From NCBI GenBank assembly GCA_003667245.1, contig RCNN01000081.1:1-64000 (forward strand): 64,000 nt of DNA, in the 5' to 3' direction. Positions 49,003-62,512 of the stretch are shown here, in pieces. Source of the stretch: Heterostelium multicystogenum. Lineage: Eukaryota > Evosea > Eumycetozoa > Acytosteliales > Acytosteliaceae. Under the pieces are notes generated by a model. The model searched no databases and was not told the DNA's origin. It worked only from the letters and a program-made list of their open reading frames with translations. The translations under genes were made by a program, and so were the position numbers. Positions within the stretch are counted from its first letter, which is position 1. Every line of letters starts with the position of its first letter.

Positions 49003-51740
49003 TTATAGACCTCGGTTTTTAAAGTGTTGATGTACAATGTCTGGCATTCCAGTTGGGGTAAATGATTTGAAATCTTCAGTGAGTTGGTCTATCTCCGAAG
49101 TGTAGGAGCCTGATTCGTCTTCGTCAGAGCTTTCGTCCTCGTCAAAGTCGTCGAATTCAGAGTCAGAGTCTGATTGGTTCTTTCTGTCGTCATCATCGTC
49201 TTCTTCTTCTTCTTCGCGGTCGGACAAGTCGTCGAGATCAAAGTCGTCCTCGTCTTTCTTGATGTCTGACCAGTGGAGGTAACAAGGGTCGATGTATGTT
49301 GATGACTGTGCCAAGAGGTAGGGATCGAATGGGAAGAAAGAATCGAATTGGTTGCTGTTTTGCTGATAGTTGGAAGAGAAGCTGGAGGTCTTGGTTCTGA
49401 CAATCTTCTTGTTGGCCTGGAGAATTGAGGTGCATTTGTTGAAAATGTTGACACGCAGACACACGGCGCAGAATTGCTTTACGACGTGCTTGGAGCAAAA
49501 CTTGAATGGATTGAGTCGAGAGAATGAGATCTTTTGGAATGCGTCGTGCAGGTCCTTCCAGAGCTCCTGCTGCTTGGCAGGGTCGTAGTTGGGGTAGTCC
49601 TGGCTAAAGTTGAGGATGACGGAATTCTTGAAACAAAAGATATAATACAATGACTGGCAAACGGCGTAGAAGAGTGAGTGGATCTGTGGATTTGGATTGC
49701 AATCTCCGGTTTTGGTGTCATAGCGATCAACGTAGTTGATGGCAAAAAGGATCAATTCTTTGAAAACCAACTTGACAACATGGTTGGGCAGGTATTTAGC
49801 ACGCGAGATGAATCCACCAATGTACGATGCACTTGCTTGTCGCAGAATTGAAGGGACTGTTTCATTTGAGAGCTTACCACAAAGGTAGCGAATAAAAGAC
49901 TCAGCCAAGAGCACTTTACTTCCAGTATGACCATTTTTCAGTGTTTTGGAAGGAGGAATCTTCTTTGGTTGCTGTGTGAGAAGTGAGGTATTGAAGTCAA
50001 GTGGTTGGAAAGTGTAGCCGAATTGATTGATGCGAGCGGCATACAAAATGAGAAACTGTGTATATTTAGATTTGTATGTTGGCAAAACACTGGCGTCAAA
50101 AGCCTTTACTAAACTGTGGAAAACATCGTCCTGTTGGCTGGACACTGGCTCTTTGTCGCCACCCATCAAAAATATATTTCCAACCTTTCCAACACTGAAG
50201 CGTGCATCGATGTATTGGAACATCAAAAGCATCAAACTATCCAACTTTTTAGCATTCATTGCGTTTCTTTCTGCATCGCTGCTTGCATTTCCATTTGAAA
50301 TTCCATCTATATCGTCAAACTGTAATTCTTCATCTGCTGCCGATTCTTCAACTACAATGGATGTCTAAAGTAATGAAGTAAGTTTGTTAGTTAGCGAACT
50401 GGATCTATGGATTGATTGCTTTCGTTGAACATACATCAATTAAAACTAAGCTATTTACTGCGGCTGCTATGATTTTAGAGGAAATGGATGTACAATAACG
50501 GGTGACTAAAAGAACATGTTTAAGGAAAAAGTGGTGGACTTCGAGTGGATGAATGGTGTGTGGGAATTTAATAATCAAAATATCGGCTAAACTTGGTGCG
50601 CTTAGAGGTAGAACACTGACAATCTTATTTAGTGAGAAATGTACTCTCATTGCAATCTTTTCCCATTTTTCATAGTCGACTGTTGTTCCGGTAGCAAGTG
50701 CCTGCTTATATGGTTCGAATGCTGTGCTCAGCATGGTGAATGCATCAATTGCATAACTCTGATTGAATGTAACCAAATTGATTGCAAACTCTATAAATTT
50801 TCCTACGGACTGATCATCTCTAGACCAATCAAATGTAATCACTGTTGTGAATGGACATTAGTTATCTAGGCCTGAGTAATGTCTTGAGACAGATGGTAAA
50901 TGATACATACATTCATTTAATGGAGTCCTCTTTTTATCTTGAGTTGCTTTCTTCCAAAGAATGCTATATGAATCGACGGGTACATTCTTTACTGGATTTG
51001 GTGTCGGGGTGGTTTGGGTGTAAACCTCCATTTCTGATATTGGCATATGTTTGTCGTTGGGGTTTGTAGTTACTAGAACTATAAAAATAATAAACAAAAG
51101 TAAGAGATATTAATATAAAATCCAGATAGTGATAAATAAGAAGAGAGGGAGATAGATAGATAGAATAATAATAGATCTATGATTAATCTTGAATGAGCAG
51201 ATTATTTAAAGATGGTTTAAGGAAATTAGGTTGAGAAAATATAAATTCTAAGTTTTTGAAAAATAAAAAAAAACGAATCGTTGTGTCCGTAATGATTGTT
51301 CATCTTAATCTTAATTTCGGAGTTAGTTTGGCACTAAAAACAAACAAAAACCAACAACTGCCACTGGTAATTTACTTCATTCTGGCGCTCATTTCTCCAT
51401 CATTTTTAAAAACAAAAAACATTAAGTCATACAATACCACAACCAACTCTTACTACACCACACTCCACTCTCTAAGTAAACACAATATACATGTATATTT
51501 ATATATGTGTGTCTGTGTGCTTTACATTGTAAATTTTGAAAAAAACAAAAAATATTTAGAAAAGCGAATTTTGGGTGTGAGACGATACTGTACCTGTATG
51601 ATTAGATATTCTTTCGAGTTGCGAAATGTTGTTGGATTGTATCGATTTGATTGCTGACTGTGGTGGTGGTGACAGAACGAACGTGATGTTGCTGTCGGTC
51701 TGCTTGGTACTGTGCGTACTCGTTAGCTGGCTTATCAGAA
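49003..51740 (-). CDS. rrn3: RNA polymerase I initiation factor RRN3 (TIF-IA)
   Basis: Bridges RNA polymerase I to the rDNA promoter and is a growth-controlled step of rRNA synthesis, with TOR as a known upstream regulator. Exon 49003-50367 contains LDSLMLLMFQYID, then SFIRYLCGKL, ASASYIGGFISRAKYLP (the RRN3 HEAT core), SLYYIFCFKNS and a long acidic stretch (about 49130-49250, DDFDLDDLSDREEEEE), ending PDIVHQHFKNRGL. Exon 50440-50840 reads VGKFIEFAINLVTFNQSYAI, HPLEVHHFFLKHVLLVTRYC. Exon 50905-51078 has KHMPISEMEVYTQTT. A further in-frame exon from about 51594 upward (SAIKSIQSNNISQLERISNHT) joins across an intron at 51079-51593. No ATG was found for it, so the 5' end is provisional. The core family motif makes the identification good. 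Confidence 0.82.
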
Positions 51741-53020
51741 GCTTAAATATGAAATGAAATGCGCAATCGAGACGACGACCGAGAAGTTCAGCGTAGCTTA
51801 GTACCTGCTATCTTCTTGTGTTGTGCGTGCTGATTGTTTGAACCTCAGAAACGGTGATATCGATAGATATGTCAATTGGTGATGTCTCTTAAGACTGCGA
51901 ACCAATGAGCTATCTTATTTTGTTTATAATTGCCAAGCAAATACCAATAACCGTAGTTTAGTTTAGTTTGTTTTTTTTTTCTTTAATTAATTTAGAAAGT
52001 CAACGAGTCGAACAAATAAATGTAATTAACCTCTATCAATATACAAGGAATACAATTTAAGAGTTCAAAAGTAATGAAGAGACGTTGCAAAATAATGAGA
52101 TTTCAAACAATAATCAAAATATTAGAATGTATAGAACCTTTGACTATTCTTGTTTGTTTGTTTTAATATATCTTATTCTTTATAAAAAAAGGTTATAAGA
52201 TTACAAGAAATGTTAGGTAAAAGGTTCAATACAATTATCAACTAATATTTCTATGTTTTAATTTAGAAGAAATCTAATTATTTCTGAATTGTTTTTTTTT
52301 CTTTTGTTAAAGATTTAATAAATAAATTTTATTTATTTGTTGTTTGATTTGATTTGATTTAATATATATTATTATTAATTATTAATTATAAACAATTATT
52401 ATTATATTTGCAAATAATAAAGTTGAGTGAAGTTATGTATATATATATATATATGTTGGATGTTGTTGTTTGTTGTTTATATAAAGTAGAGAATTTTGAT
52501 ATAAATAATAAATAAATTGAAACCAATAATAATAAAAACAAATATCGTTTTGTATTTTATTTTCGAGAAAAATATTTGAATTTATTGAAAAAAACTAAAA
52601 AACGTTACGATAACAATAGTTTACAAAAACAAATAATTCAAAATTAAATTAAATTAAATTAAAATCGAATGTTTATAAAAACGAAAAAAATACATAGTGT
52701 TTTTTTTTTTTTTTTTCAGTTAGTTCCATCATTATTTGGTAGTGTGTGCTATGATTCGTTCTTGCATTGACGTGAAACTTGAAAATCATGTGGTGGTGCT
52801 GTTTTTTTCATTTTTTTTAGCTTTTCTTATGATTTGATTGAGGACTCTCACTACCGCCGAGCAGCTAGTGTTGGTTAGTTTTTTTGTTTTTTAGTTTTTT
52901 TCAATTCTTCTGCTGTTGCTGCTACTTTTATTATTATTATTATTATTTATTTATTTATTATTATTTTGTTCAAGTGCTGAATCGAATCTAGTAGTTTAGT
53001 AATAGATATAGATATACAGA
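51741..53020. other. Intergenic region between divergent RRN3 and EF-Tu genes
   Basis: About 1.3 kb of AT-rich DNA with a TA microsatellite at 52437-52455, TTATTA runs (52365-52400, 52925-52970) and poly-T tracts up to 17 bases (52700-52718). Part of the RRN3 5' exon region may reach into its left end. No RNA gene recognised. Confidence 0.5.
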
Positions 53021-54302
53021 ATGTTGTCAAAGAATCTCTTCAAGTCAAGCTGTCAATTGAGCTTGGGATTGCGTTCATTCAGAAGCAGCAGCTTCACCCT
53101 CGCCGGTGAGAAGAAGAAGTTCGAGCGTACCAAGCCACACGTCAACGTTGGTACCATCGGTCACGTCGATCACGGTAAGACCACCTTGTCTGCCGCTATC
53201 ACCAAGATCCTCTCCGATCGTGGTCTCGCCAACTTCAAGTCATACGCTCAAATCGACAAGTCACCAGAGGAGCGTCAAACGTGGTATCACCATCAATGCT
53301 ACACACATCGAGTACGAGTCTGACAATCGTCATTATGCACACATCGATTGTCCAGGTCATCAACATTACATTAAGAATATGATTACTGGTGCTGCTCAGA
53401 TGGACGGTGCCATCTTGGTCGTTTCTGCACCAGACGGTCCACAAGAGCAAACTCGTGAACACGTTATCTTGTCACGTGAAGTCGGTATTCCAAAGATCGT
53501 TGTCTTCTTGAACAAGATGGACAATGCCGACCCAGATTTAGTCGAGATTGTAGAGATGGAAGTCAGAGAGTTGCTCGCCAAGTATGGTTTCGACGGTGAA
53601 GCCACCCCATTCGTCAAGGGTGCTGCTGCCGTTGCTTTGGCTGAAGACCCAGCCTCCCCAACCGAATACGGTCGTACTGCCATCGAAAAATTGGTACAAG
53701 TTTTGGACACTGAAATCCCAACTCCAAAGCGTGCCATCGACAAGCCATTCTTGATGCCAGTCGAAGAAGTTTTCTCAATCTCAGGTCGTGGTACCGTCGC
53801 CACCGGTCGTATTGACCAAGGTGTCGTCAAGGTCGGTGATGAAGTTTCCATTGTCGGTATCAAGCCAGTTCCAAAGGTTTCTGTAACTGGTCTCGAAATG
53901 TTCGGAAAGTTGTTGGATTTCGCCCAAGCTGGTGAGAACGTCGGTGTCTTGCTCCGTGGTTTGAAGAGAGAAGACGTCGTTCGTGGTGAGGTCATCTCCA
54001 AGCCAGGTACCATCAAGGCACACACTAAATTCATTGCCAAGACTTATATCCTTACTGACGGTGAAGGTGGAAGAAAGAAAGGTTTCGCCACTAACTACAA
54101 GCCACAATTCTTTATCCGTACCTCCAATGTCACTGGTCGTATCGAGTTGCCACCAAACACTCCAATGGCTATGCCAGGTGACAACGTTGAACTCACCATC
54201 GAACTCATTTCACCAACTCCATTGAACGAAGGTCTTCGTTTCGCCATCAGAGAAGGTCAATTGACCGTCGGTGCCGGTATCATCCACAAGGTTGTTGCAT
54301 AA
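53021..54302 (+). CDS. tufm: Mitochondrial translation elongation factor Tu
   Basis: GTPase that delivers aminoacyl-tRNA to mitochondrial ribosomes. The first ~30 residues ([22 protein letters not shown]) form a basic, Ser-rich presequence. The EF-Tu body follows: [19 protein letters not shown] (P-loop), then [23 protein letters not shown] with the DCPGH switch II motif, [13 protein letters not shown] (NKMD), and the beta-barrel domains II and III ([42 protein letters not shown]). It ends [21 protein letters not shown] and a TAA. About 426 residues. One extra A near 53281 (CAAACG for CAACG) breaks the frame just before GITINATH. Presequence plus the bacterial-type sequence mark it as mitochondrial rather than the cytosolic EF-1 alpha. 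Confidence 0.97.
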
Positions 54303-54577
54303 ATTCATACTTTTCAAATAAAATAATAATAATAATAATAATATAATAATAATAGTTTTACATTATAATAAACACAAAAAAAAAAGGAATAGATAAAATT
54401 ATCTATTGAGTCAATTCTCTGACAAGCAGAATAACATGAACATGATCTTGTTTCCATCTTTTCTGGATATGATGGAAAGTGGATTTTCACTTGGGATTAT
54501 GAAAGAAAAAAAAGTATCGGAATGTTATGAGTTGTGACACTAACAAAGTTTGATCTTCAAATAACATCTTAGTTGGA

Positions 54578-57500
54578 TTATGTTTGTTTATTTATTTCTT
54601 TCATTTTGATCTCCATTGATTTGTTTTCTTTTTTGAATTTGGCATTCTTTTTGAGTACAATGATGGCGGTAGTAGCAGCAGCAACAAGTACAACACTTCC
54701 AACAACAGAACCAACAATGATCTTCCATTTGGTGTCATCTTCTTTCGAACACTTGTCTCTCGAACGATTGGGATCCAAAAGTAAATCGAATTCAGGATCA
54801 ACTTCAACTTGTTGTGTGAAATATGGAATGTTTGATTTGATTGTGACATCTCCATTGCTTTCATTCAATGAATAACTGTGTGAAATATGTGTTGGTATTG
54901 TGTCTAAAACAACCAAGTTGACCAATCTTCCAACAACATAATTTCCATTTCCATCACCGACATTGTAAATGGTGATGTCTGAATCACTCGATACTTCGAC
55001 TGGTGATGAGTTATCAATTGAATTGCATGATGTTCCGATGTCATTTGGTCTTGTGATGATACTTGATATCTCCAATGTGTTCAAAAGATCTTTGAAGTTC
55101 CAATTCTTGATTGTCATGAAATATTTGATTGTTCCCAATTGTACTGGTAAGTATTTCTCGGCAAATAGAATTGGGAATGTTGTTGTGGAGCTTTCACTAT
55201 TCATCTTGAGATATTGGATGAATTGGATTGATATTTCAGAGTCATCATCCAATCCAGTTTGATTCGATGCAGAGTATTGATATCTCATCTCTCTAACTTC
55301 TTCACCAGTGATTGTATTGTTGACAGTGGTGTTTGTTGTTGATATCATTGTCCATTTCAATGAAGAGAGCATCAATTCTCTTTGATTCTCTCCAATCGAA
55401 TTGAGTTCAGTGAGTTTGTTAAGAGTAAATGTGTATTTGACACCATCAATGATGATATCATATGATGGATTTTCTGGATTTGGTGTGACATTTCCATGAT
55501 TGTATTCTTTCTCACAATAGATTCCAGTCCATCCTTGATTGCATTCACAAAATCCATTCAAACATTCACCATGATTCGAACAGAATGGTTCTTGTTTGTT
55601 GATTGAACATGTTGAATTTGATGGTAAGATTGGATTGGTTGTTGAGAACAATGTTGTTTCGACTGGTTCGAAATGAGAATTGATCACAAGTACTTGGAAA
55701 TAATAGGTTGTGTTTGATACCAATTTATCATAGAAACAATTTAATAATTCTCCACTGCATTTCACAATCCAATCGACACCATTGTATGATATTGATGAAT
55801 TGTATGTTGTTTTACCTGGTTCACCTCCTGAACTTTCATTCCAATATACAAGCATACTTGTGACATCTGGTGTTGTATAAACTGGTACTGCTGTTGGATA
55901 TGGATAAAGAATGACTGATGTCGAGCAGTCTTTGTTATTCCACTATTTTGAACACTGACTTCGATGATATAAACACTGTAATCATCTTCAATAGTTCCAT
56001 TTGATATACATTGTAATTCAATGATATTCTCACAAATAATTGTTCCATTGACAGTGACATTGTAAGTTGATTGACCTGGTACTCCACCATTGCTCTTGAA
56101 TTTGATGATCAATTCTTCATAGTTTTGAATCACTGATATGGTTGGAGTGCTGATGTCAGAGTATGTTGTGACTTTGTTGGATGTTTCTAATTGGTCTCCA
56201 TCATTGGTAACAATCACTTTGATTGTGTATTGGTTTCCTGGTGTGAGTGATGTCAGTTCACAATTGTTTGTTTGAATGTTGGTGCATGATGGATATGCTT
56301 GAGAATTCAAGAATACTGAATAGAATGTTTGATTTGGAATGCCATCATCTGAATAGAAATCAATTGAAATCGAATCAATTGTCAATTCAATTATATTCAT
56401 TGTTAAATTATTGACTTTGGTGAATGTTGTGATTGATTGTGATGTTGATGTTGATGTTCCATCATTTGTTGCTGTGATGTTGACAATATATTCTGTTGAT
56501 GGATTCAAAGATGTGAATATGTATGAAAGTGATTTAGTTTGTGAAACTATCTTGTTCGAGTTCAAGAAGATATCATAGGTTGTTAAATTTGGAATACCAT
56601 CTGTTGTTGAATAATTGACTTGGATTGTTGTGGTGGTTGATGTCAAATTGGCAATTGGTGTTGATATTGATTGGTATAATTGGACATTCTTTTCGATTGG
56701 ATCTGATTCATATCCATCATTTGTTGCAACAACAATGATTGTAATATCAGATCCAGGTGTCAAGTTATCGACAGTGCATGATGTGAGAGAGCTGCATGAT
56801 GGAATGTCAAGTCCACCAACTGTGACTGAGTATTTTGTTTGACCTGGAATTCCACCTGAAGATGAATAATCGAATGATACTTTCTTGGTTGTGAATGAAT
56901 TTACATTCAATGATGTCATGTTTGGCAATGAATATGTTTGTTTTGAAATTGTTGCTGATTTCTGATCATTATCATTATTCATTGTAACTTCAATCATGTA
57001 GTTTGTACCTGGTGTTAGTGGATTCAAAACACAAACTGTTTGATCTGTGTTTTGGCAATCAACATAAATTTGATTGTTGAGTTTGACATTGTAAATTGTT
57101 GAATCTGGAACACCATCCAAAAACTGAATAGCTGACAATGATTGTGTCCATTGTGAATGAATCAATTTTGATTGTTGGGTTGTTGATTGCTTTTTTATGT
57201 TTAAATGTCAAAGTTAGTTATTTAATATCTAATCTGATTATCAATGTTCTTCAAGTAATACTTACATTTGTATGTCTTGAAGGTTGCAACTTGTGATTTG
57301 ACGATTTGATTGTTCTTTGCTGTCACATTATAAGTGTAAACTGTGTTCTCGAGAACAACAGCATTACAGACACGAGTATTGATATTGTTGCAGTTGTTCA
57401 TCAATGTTCCATTTTGATAGACTGTGTAGAATGTTTGTGTTGGATCACCTCCAAGTGAATTATATTGAAGGTTGATGAACTCTGTTCCAATCGTTGCTGT

Positions 57501-60500
57501 GATTGTTGGTGTTTGGATTGATGTGTAAATATAAACTGATCCAGAGTTGGTTGTCGTTGATCCATCGTTGTTGGCATCGACTCTGATCAAATATCCTTGT
57601 GATGCTGTCAATCCATTCATTGTACATGATGTTGAGCTGATTGATACACAACCTGATACAGATGTTCCATTTCTCCAAACAGAATAAAGTGTTTGTGATG
57701 GAACACCATCAGTTGTGCTGAATGTTGCAACAATTGAACTTGGTGTTGTGACAAATGTGATTGTTGGTGTGCTGACTGTTTTTATAGAGTGTTCGAGATG
57801 CAACCAATGCTGGTGATTTGACTCCTGTGTTGATTGCTGATACTTGAATGATAACATTTGATCCTGGAACTAAATTTGAAACAGTACATGGTCCACCATT
57901 GATACATGTTGTGTTTGTGATGATTGATGATCCAAGAGTGATGTTGTATGTCGTTGCACCTGGAACACCTCCAGTGCTTGCATATGTAAATGTGATTGTT
58001 CTGGTTGTGTATGATGTGACTGTGACACTCGACATCACTGGATTGGGATAAGTGCTGAATGATGATACTGTTGAAATGGTATCATCATCATTGAAAGCTG
58101 TGACATTGATATTGTATGCTGTGTTGGCAACTAAACCATTGAGAGTACATGTCAATGCTGTGATCTTTTGGCATGATGAATATGCAACATTGTTGAAGAA
58201 TATTGAATAAGTTGTTCCACTTGGAACTCCATTTTGACTGGAGAATCCAACTGTCATCGATGTCATTTGTCTGCTGCTGAGTGAAAGTGTCAATCCAGAA
58301 ACATTTGGATATGTTCTTTGATTTACTGTTGTTGTTTTGGTGATACCATCATTGGTTGCTGTCACAACAAAGCTGTAAAGTGTGTTTGCTGCTAAACCTG
58401 TGACAGTGCATGATAGTGCTGCAATATTCTGACATCCAGTGACAACCGTTCCATTTCTTGTCACTGTGAATCTTGTTAGTGATGGATCACCTCCTGTGAC
58501 TTTGTATCCGATGACCATCGATGATGTCTTGACATTGGTTGGTGTGACAACAGGGTTTTTGAATATCATCCCAAAGTTTGATGCTTTCTCATAGATTCCA
58601 GTCCATCCTTGATTGCATCACAAAATCCATTCAAACATTCACCATGATTCGAACAGAATGGTTCTTGTTTGTTGATTGAACATGTTGAGTTTGAAGGGTC
58701 AAAGGGATATGTTTTAGAAAATATTATTGACTCCAATGAGTCAAAATGAGAGTTGATCACAAGTACTTGGAAATAATAGGTTGTATTGGAAATCAAATTA
58801 CTAAAGAGACAATTTAATCTCTTGCCAGTGCACTTCACAATCCAATCGACACCATTGTATGATATTGATGAATTGTATGTTGTTTTACCTGGTTCACCTC
58901 CTGAACTTTCATTCCAATATACAAGCATACTTGTGACATCTGGTGTTGTGTAAACTGGTACTGCTTTTGGATAAGTAAACAGCATTACCGAAAGGGTATT
59001 TGTCTTAGACAAACCATCATTATATACACTGACACCAATAATACATGGTGTATAATCCTTAACAACTGCAATTGATCGTACACATTGTAGCAATTTAGTA
59101 TTCTGACATATTATTGTTCCATTGACAGTGACATTGTAAGTGGATTGATTTGGCGATCCTCCAGTACTTTCATAATAAATAATCAATGAGTTATTTTTTT
59201 GAATGAATGATATAGATGGGATGCTTAGCGCAGAAAAAGTAGTGATTAACTGCGGTGCTGAAGATTTAGTTGTTCCATCATTTACTGCTTCTACCCTTAC
59301 TTCATAGAGTTGGGATGAATTTAAACCTGTGATTGTGCAAGAAACAGCAGTTTTTCCACTAAGTGAAGGGATATATGATCCATTCAAAAAGATATTATAG
59401 ATTGTAGGACCAGAACCTCCTGAGACCTGGTAATTAGCTCTAATAGTTGATGATGTAGATGATAGAGTGAGATTAGGTTGTCCTATTACCGGAGCTAAAG
59501 TTATGGAAGTAGTAGCATATGTTGAGGTAACTCCACTATTTGTTGCATTTACTGAGATGGTAAGTTTTTTTCCTGGAGATGATGGTATTACTTTCATTTG
59601 AAGTACATTGGTTGCCATTCACACATGAAGCTCTGGAAATTTCATTTCCATTTACAACAATTGAATAGGTGGTAGGTTGATTTGGTATTTCACCAGATGC
59701 TTGATAGACGAAAGTTGCAGATTTGGTAGTAAAGCTTGTAACTTGCAAATTCGACATTGATAGTGTTGGAATAGTAACTTGACTTTGGGCAACTTTGTTA
59801 ACATTAGAAAAATAAGAAACACCTAGAATAGTATACTAGCTTGTACATAGTATCCTGGGTTCAGGCCAACAATACCACACGGAGTATTCAGATCGGTTAG
59901 TACACATCCAACAAAAGAGGCACCATTATTGACAGAGTATTGGACTCTAAACTTTGCGAATATAGGCCAATTCATTGACGGAACAACAGATATTGAGTTA
60001 TAATCATTAATTTTTATAGTTGCTGTTAAAGAAAGACCATTCACAGTAAAGGCCTCGTATACACGTCTTTGGGTTGGTGAACAGGTTATAGCCGAGAAAG
60101 TTTCAAAGTTTGATGGACAACCAGATGCATAATTTGAAAATGCAATATTTAAAGAAGTATCAGACAGGGCCAACATTGATTTCCTTGCCATACAATAAAA
60201 TTCCATAGCATCCCTTTTGTGATTGTTTCCTATTCAACCAATCTGACATTTCACAAGGGTATTCACTTTGTTTAAATTAATAAACATTATGGACTGCATC
60301 AATTCAATAAGTTTACTTACTCTCTATAATGCTCAAAATAATATGCCCCAGGAGATGGTAAAACCGGTTCATTTGAAACAATGTTACATTCTGGTTCCTT
60401 GACAAGAATTAAGATTATATTCACCATAGTTAGGGGTTCCAATGCATTGTGGACCAAAAAATAATTATATCCAATTTTATTGGTATCAATATAGATAGTA

Positions 60501-60698
60501 ACACTTGAACCAGGTTGTCCAACTTGTTCTAAACAAATTCCAATTGGAACAGAATTAGCACTAATTAATTTTTGTAGGATCACAGTTTGATCCCTCATAT
60601 TCAATAGCATGGAAAAATTGTTGTCCTAAACTTGCATCAAAACAATTTAACAAACCTAACAATATCATATTTAATGATATCCATGTTTTGTAATTCAT
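54578..60698 (-). CDS. ComC-like surface protein with fibronectin-type repeats and EGF modules; probably a chimera of two tandem paralogs
   Basis: Type I membrane protein. The ATG at 60698 begins MNYKTWISLNMILLGLL, a signal peptide, then a Cys-containing N-terminal domain (60610-59820). Many repeats of about 75-80 residues follow (pattern GGxPGxTxYxVxxNG...C...LTPGxxYxIxVxATNDG), similar to fibronectin type III/IPT folds. A first EGF-like module (NKQEPFCSNHGECLNGFC) lies near 58600-58690, and after it FN3-like repeats start again. A second, complete EGF module (55500-55610), then a ComC-type supersandwich domain (YDIIIDGVKYTFTL...), a transmembrane helix near 54640-54720 (VGSVVGSVVLVAAATTAIIVL) and a short basic tail end the protein. 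One intron at 57190-57265 is clear. Frame breaks occur near 55925, 57790, 58600, 59600 and elsewhere. Adhesion or cell-cell signalling is inference from the family. Confidence 0.75.
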
Positions 60699-62512
60699 TC
60701 TTTTTTTGCAAGTACAGAGTATTTTTATTTGTTATTTAAGTTGATTGGAAATTACTTTTTGTTGATTGAAAGAATTTTACTATTCTACAAACTAACATTA
60801 TAATCTTTCATTGTCCATGGACTTACAACGACATCTATGATAAATTATTATTATTATTATTATTTATTATAATAAAAATCAGGTAAGATAAAATCTTGTT
60901 TAAATATCATGATTCTAAATTTGTGTTTTTTTTTTGTAAAAAGAATCTGATTAAATTTTGAAAAATGCCAATCAACCATTTCATATGACCTCTCACGATT
61001 GTGTCAATTTTTAAAACTTTTGGAGATTACAAACATTGTTGTTATGATGATCGTTTATTTAGTACACTGAATTTTCAAAATCTTAAAAATGATACAACAT
61101 GAAGTAGATGAAATCATTACAATCAAACAATTTTTACAATTATTATAATAATGTTCTAAAATATCCAAGGTTATAATCAAACTTGAATTTAAATCTTCGT
61201 TATTTCCAATGTACTGTTATTTCAATGTTCAATACATTTTTACACTTTCTTATGGATATCTGTCTTGATTTCTCTTCAACCCTATAGGGTTGTTATATGA
61301 AATATGTCTTCTATTTACTTTGAGGAACTGGTTACTTACAGAACAAAACTAAAGTTTGTTTTTGGAGTTAGAACTCTAAAGTGATTTTCGAGAATCACTA
61401 ATACTATAATTTGAGGTAACAATTTATATGTATTTATCTTAGTTTATTGGATAGCTTTTGAATTTGTCGCATTTTATATTTTCCAAAAATTCTTATCTTT
61501 TGATGCAAGTGTTTGTGGTACTTTTGTTGTTTTTTTCTTGGAAGATTTTCTAATCCTGTACTTCTGCAATATGTGCTGATCTCAAATTAGATGTACAACT
61601 AGATTGGATTTTTAATACTATTGTTGGTTTCGAATGGAGTACTAAACTTGTTAATTCATCAATTTTTTATAGGATAGGTCCCAGTAGATTTTTGTTTATT
61701 CTTGAATTCCATTTAGATATATTTACTTAAATAAAGATTAAGTTCTTATTTAAAGTGTAATAGATAGAGATTTCATTTTTTAATAATGTTTCATGAAGGT
61801 ATATAGAATTAAAATCGAAAAAAATAATGCTTCATAGATTGATACCGCCACTTAACAATGTAGGAGTCACAACATCACCAATACAACAGATCCAGCCATT
61901 CTTCAAACCACTTACTTCCAGTTATTTTTACAGAGAAAATCGAATACAAGATCGAAGATGACTCTATGCATGAGATTATTTACAAGAGTTCAAGTCGCTG
62001 TAAACATCCAAATTCAAACACTAAAGAGTAGTGGACAAGCTGTCAAAAAGATGGTTTTTCTTCTGTTTGCTTTTTTGTAAATTACAGAACTGACATCTTG
62101 GTTCCAATCTGACATATTAAGATCATGGAATTCAACAAGCGACAGACTTTTCCTTTTTAACAAAGATTTTGTTTAGATTTTTTTGAGACCAGTATCTAAA
62201 AGTCAAAATTTTGATTTTATTTTTTTACGAAATTTACAAAATATCGTTCGCCCGGTTTTAAAAGACACACATGAATCCTCTGGTTTCATCTTCATCAATT
62301 GGATTTTTACACAATTTATTATTAATTTTAGAACCCATGGGTTTCTAACCGTCAAACTCTTGTCAATTCCAAAAGGTCTAAACATCATTCTGTCTAATCA
62401 TTATTGCAGTTTAAAATAGTTCAATATTTATATAATATATTTATCATTAAAATACTATTGTCGTATATAATAATTAATTTTTAATGGATAATTTATCTAG
62501 TAGATTGAAAAA
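60699..62512. other. 1.8-kb divergent intergenic region between ComC-like paralogs
   Basis: Shared upstream region of two head-to-head homologous genes. AT-rich, with a TTATTATTA run at 60844-60865 and poly-T tracts. No gene recognised; an open frame near 62183-62419 lacks any family feature. A bidirectional promoter is possible but no motif can be named. Confidence 0.55.

Noticed and set aside
41500..53300. Programmed ribosomal frameshifting in Ran, OSGEPL1 and EF-Tu
   Set aside because: The breaks are in unrelated sequence contexts without a shared slippery site, and removing one base of an A run restores an invariant motif each time. Consensus error is simpler.
55000..60000. Numerous open frames opposite the ComC-like gene
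   Set aside because: They are antisense shadows of the repeated fibronectin-type segments with no family features of their own.
60699..62512. Mobile element between the ComC-like paralogs
   Set aside because: No terminal repeats, target duplications, transposase or reverse transcriptase motifs could be seen in this spacer.
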